64,000 nucleotides of DNA from Paludisphaera mucosa. GTDB taxonomy: Bacteria > Planctomycetota > Planctomycetia > Isosphaerales > Isosphaeraceae. Position 1 is the first letter of the stretch. Each line of letters starts with the position of its first letter. The stretch is taken from assembly GCF_029589435.1 (NCBI RefSeq), contig NZ_JARRAG010000002.1, forward strand, positions 3,906,001 to 3,970,000, read 5' to 3'. The translations under genes and the position numbers were made by a program. Below are positions 63,538 to 64,000 of this stretch, one piece after another. The notes beneath the pieces are model-generated. The model was not told the DNA's origin. It searched no databases and worked only from the letters and a program-made list of their open reading frames with translations.

Positions 63538-64000
63538 ATGCTCGAAGACCTGGACCGGGTCGATTGGGCCCGGCTGACGCACGCGTACGGCCCGGCGGGA
63601 GATCTCCCGGCGAAGATCCGAGGACTGGCCTCGCCCGACCCGAAGGCTCGCGAGTCGAGTCGCAACGGGTTGTTCGCCACCATCTTCCACCAGGGGACGC
63701 GCTATCGGGCCAGCGCCCCGGCGGTCCCGTTCCTGTTCGAGGTCCTGGAGGCCCCCGAGACGCCGGAGCGGGACCAGCTCATCGACCTTCTCGTGCACCT
63801 GGCGGTCGGCTATCCGGAGGGCCACCTCCCCGCGGGCTTCGACCCGTCCCGGGCGTTCCCGGAGATCGACGAGCTAGGGGCCGAGGACGACCTCGACGCC
63901 GTCCGGTCCGCCGAGCCGAGCGAGGAGGACGAGTACGAGGCCGGCCGCGGGGCGCTTTGGGCGCGGGACGCCTACCGGGCGGTGCTGGCCCGGCTCGACG
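63538..64000 (+). CDS. HEAT-repeat-like protein, N-terminal part
   Basis: The gene runs off the right edge; 154 codons are visible from the ATG at 63538, which has GGAGG about seven bases upstream. It begins LEDLDRVDWARLTHAYGPAG, with blocks such as DLPAKIRGLASPDPKARESS and APAVPFLFEVLEAPETPERD. These show the helix-turn-helix rhythm of HEAT/ARM-like repeats, and a strongly acidic linker follows. It appears soluble. The function is unknown. Confidence 0.65.
   Translation, partial: MLEDLDRVDWARLTHAYGPAGDLPAKIRGLASPDPKARESSRNGLFATIFHQGTRYRASAPAVPFLFEVLEAPETPERDQLIDLLVHLAVGYPEGHLPAGFDPSRAFPEIDELGAEDDLDAVRSAEPSEEDEYEAGRGALWARDAYRAVLARLD

Overview
The window is about 70% GC, almost fully coding, and carries several family signatures typical of Planctomycetes. 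These are a DUF1559 pilin-like protein with the [14 protein letters not shown] leader, a second DUF1559-like domain fused behind an ECF sigma factor, a surface protein with an LEPR-type LEDRQLM motif, a Ser/Thr kinase of the PknB type, a Tat-leader Gfo/Idh/MocA oxidoreductase, and many secreted proteins of unknown function. I infer a planctomycete, most likely of the Isosphaeraceae; the genus cannot be fixed from the sequence alone. I saw no insertion sequence, prophage, CRISPR array, rRNA or tRNA. The window looks like ordinary chromosome, cut inside a gene at each end.

Layout. 1-3.2 kb (minus): proS, a translationally coupled small membrane protein, a WecA/MraY-type transferase cut by the left edge, and a four-helix membrane protein. 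3.6-10.1 kb: LEPR/CARDB surface protein, YhaM-like exoribonuclease, ceramidase-like enzyme, RNase R. 10.2-16 kb: HEAT-repeat and other exported proteins, the DUF1559 protein, a DUF1015 protein. 16-20.4 kb: a SAH riboswitch with ahcY and an intrinsic terminator, the EF-P paralogue efpL, and a Gly/Met-repeat exported protein. 20.4-27 kb (minus): lipoprotein, BtuF-like protein, an active/degenerate M16 peptidase pair, a GNAT acetyltransferase, and ahpC-ahpD. 27-33 kb: divergent oxyR, a zinc alcohol dehydrogenase, a phosphoesterase, a putative zinc peptidase, ychF, and an unknown gene. 33.6-38 kb: an ABC-2 export cluster (two ATPases, two permeases) with a small membrane gene embedded in antisense. 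38-42.5 kb (minus): an orphan Phd-like antitoxin, a transmembrane Ser/Thr kinase, and an alpha-glucan phosphorylase. 42.8-48.5 kb: heme oxygenase divergent from a bacteriophytochrome, a single-domain response regulator and a triple-REC hybrid kinase, which together look like a complete red-light phosphorelay. 48.6-57.1 kb: a GH50-like secreted hydrolase, ogt, a large secreted protein, the sigma-DUF1559 fusion, and a Tat oxidoreductase. 57.2-64 kb: protoporphyrinogen oxidase divergent from a radical SAM/SPASM protein, a zinc-ribbon protein, a two-domain thioredoxin-like protein, a CoA-binding protein, and a HEAT-like gene cut by the right edge.

How genes work together. Three modules have a clear shared logic. 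The first is peroxide defence: OxyR, with both sensor cysteines conserved, is divergent from AhpC and its AhpD reductant across an AT-rich palindrome. The second is light sensing: heme oxygenase supplies biliverdin to the phytochrome, whose output passes to the response regulators. The third is S-adenosylhomocysteine detoxification: a riboswitch controls ahcY.

A dispersed palindromic repeat (seven copies, with paired changes in the stem) lies mostly between convergent genes. The most distinctive items are the SAH riboswitch, the sigma-DUF1559 fusion, the light-sensing cluster and the repeat family. I found no clear new defence or biosynthetic system.
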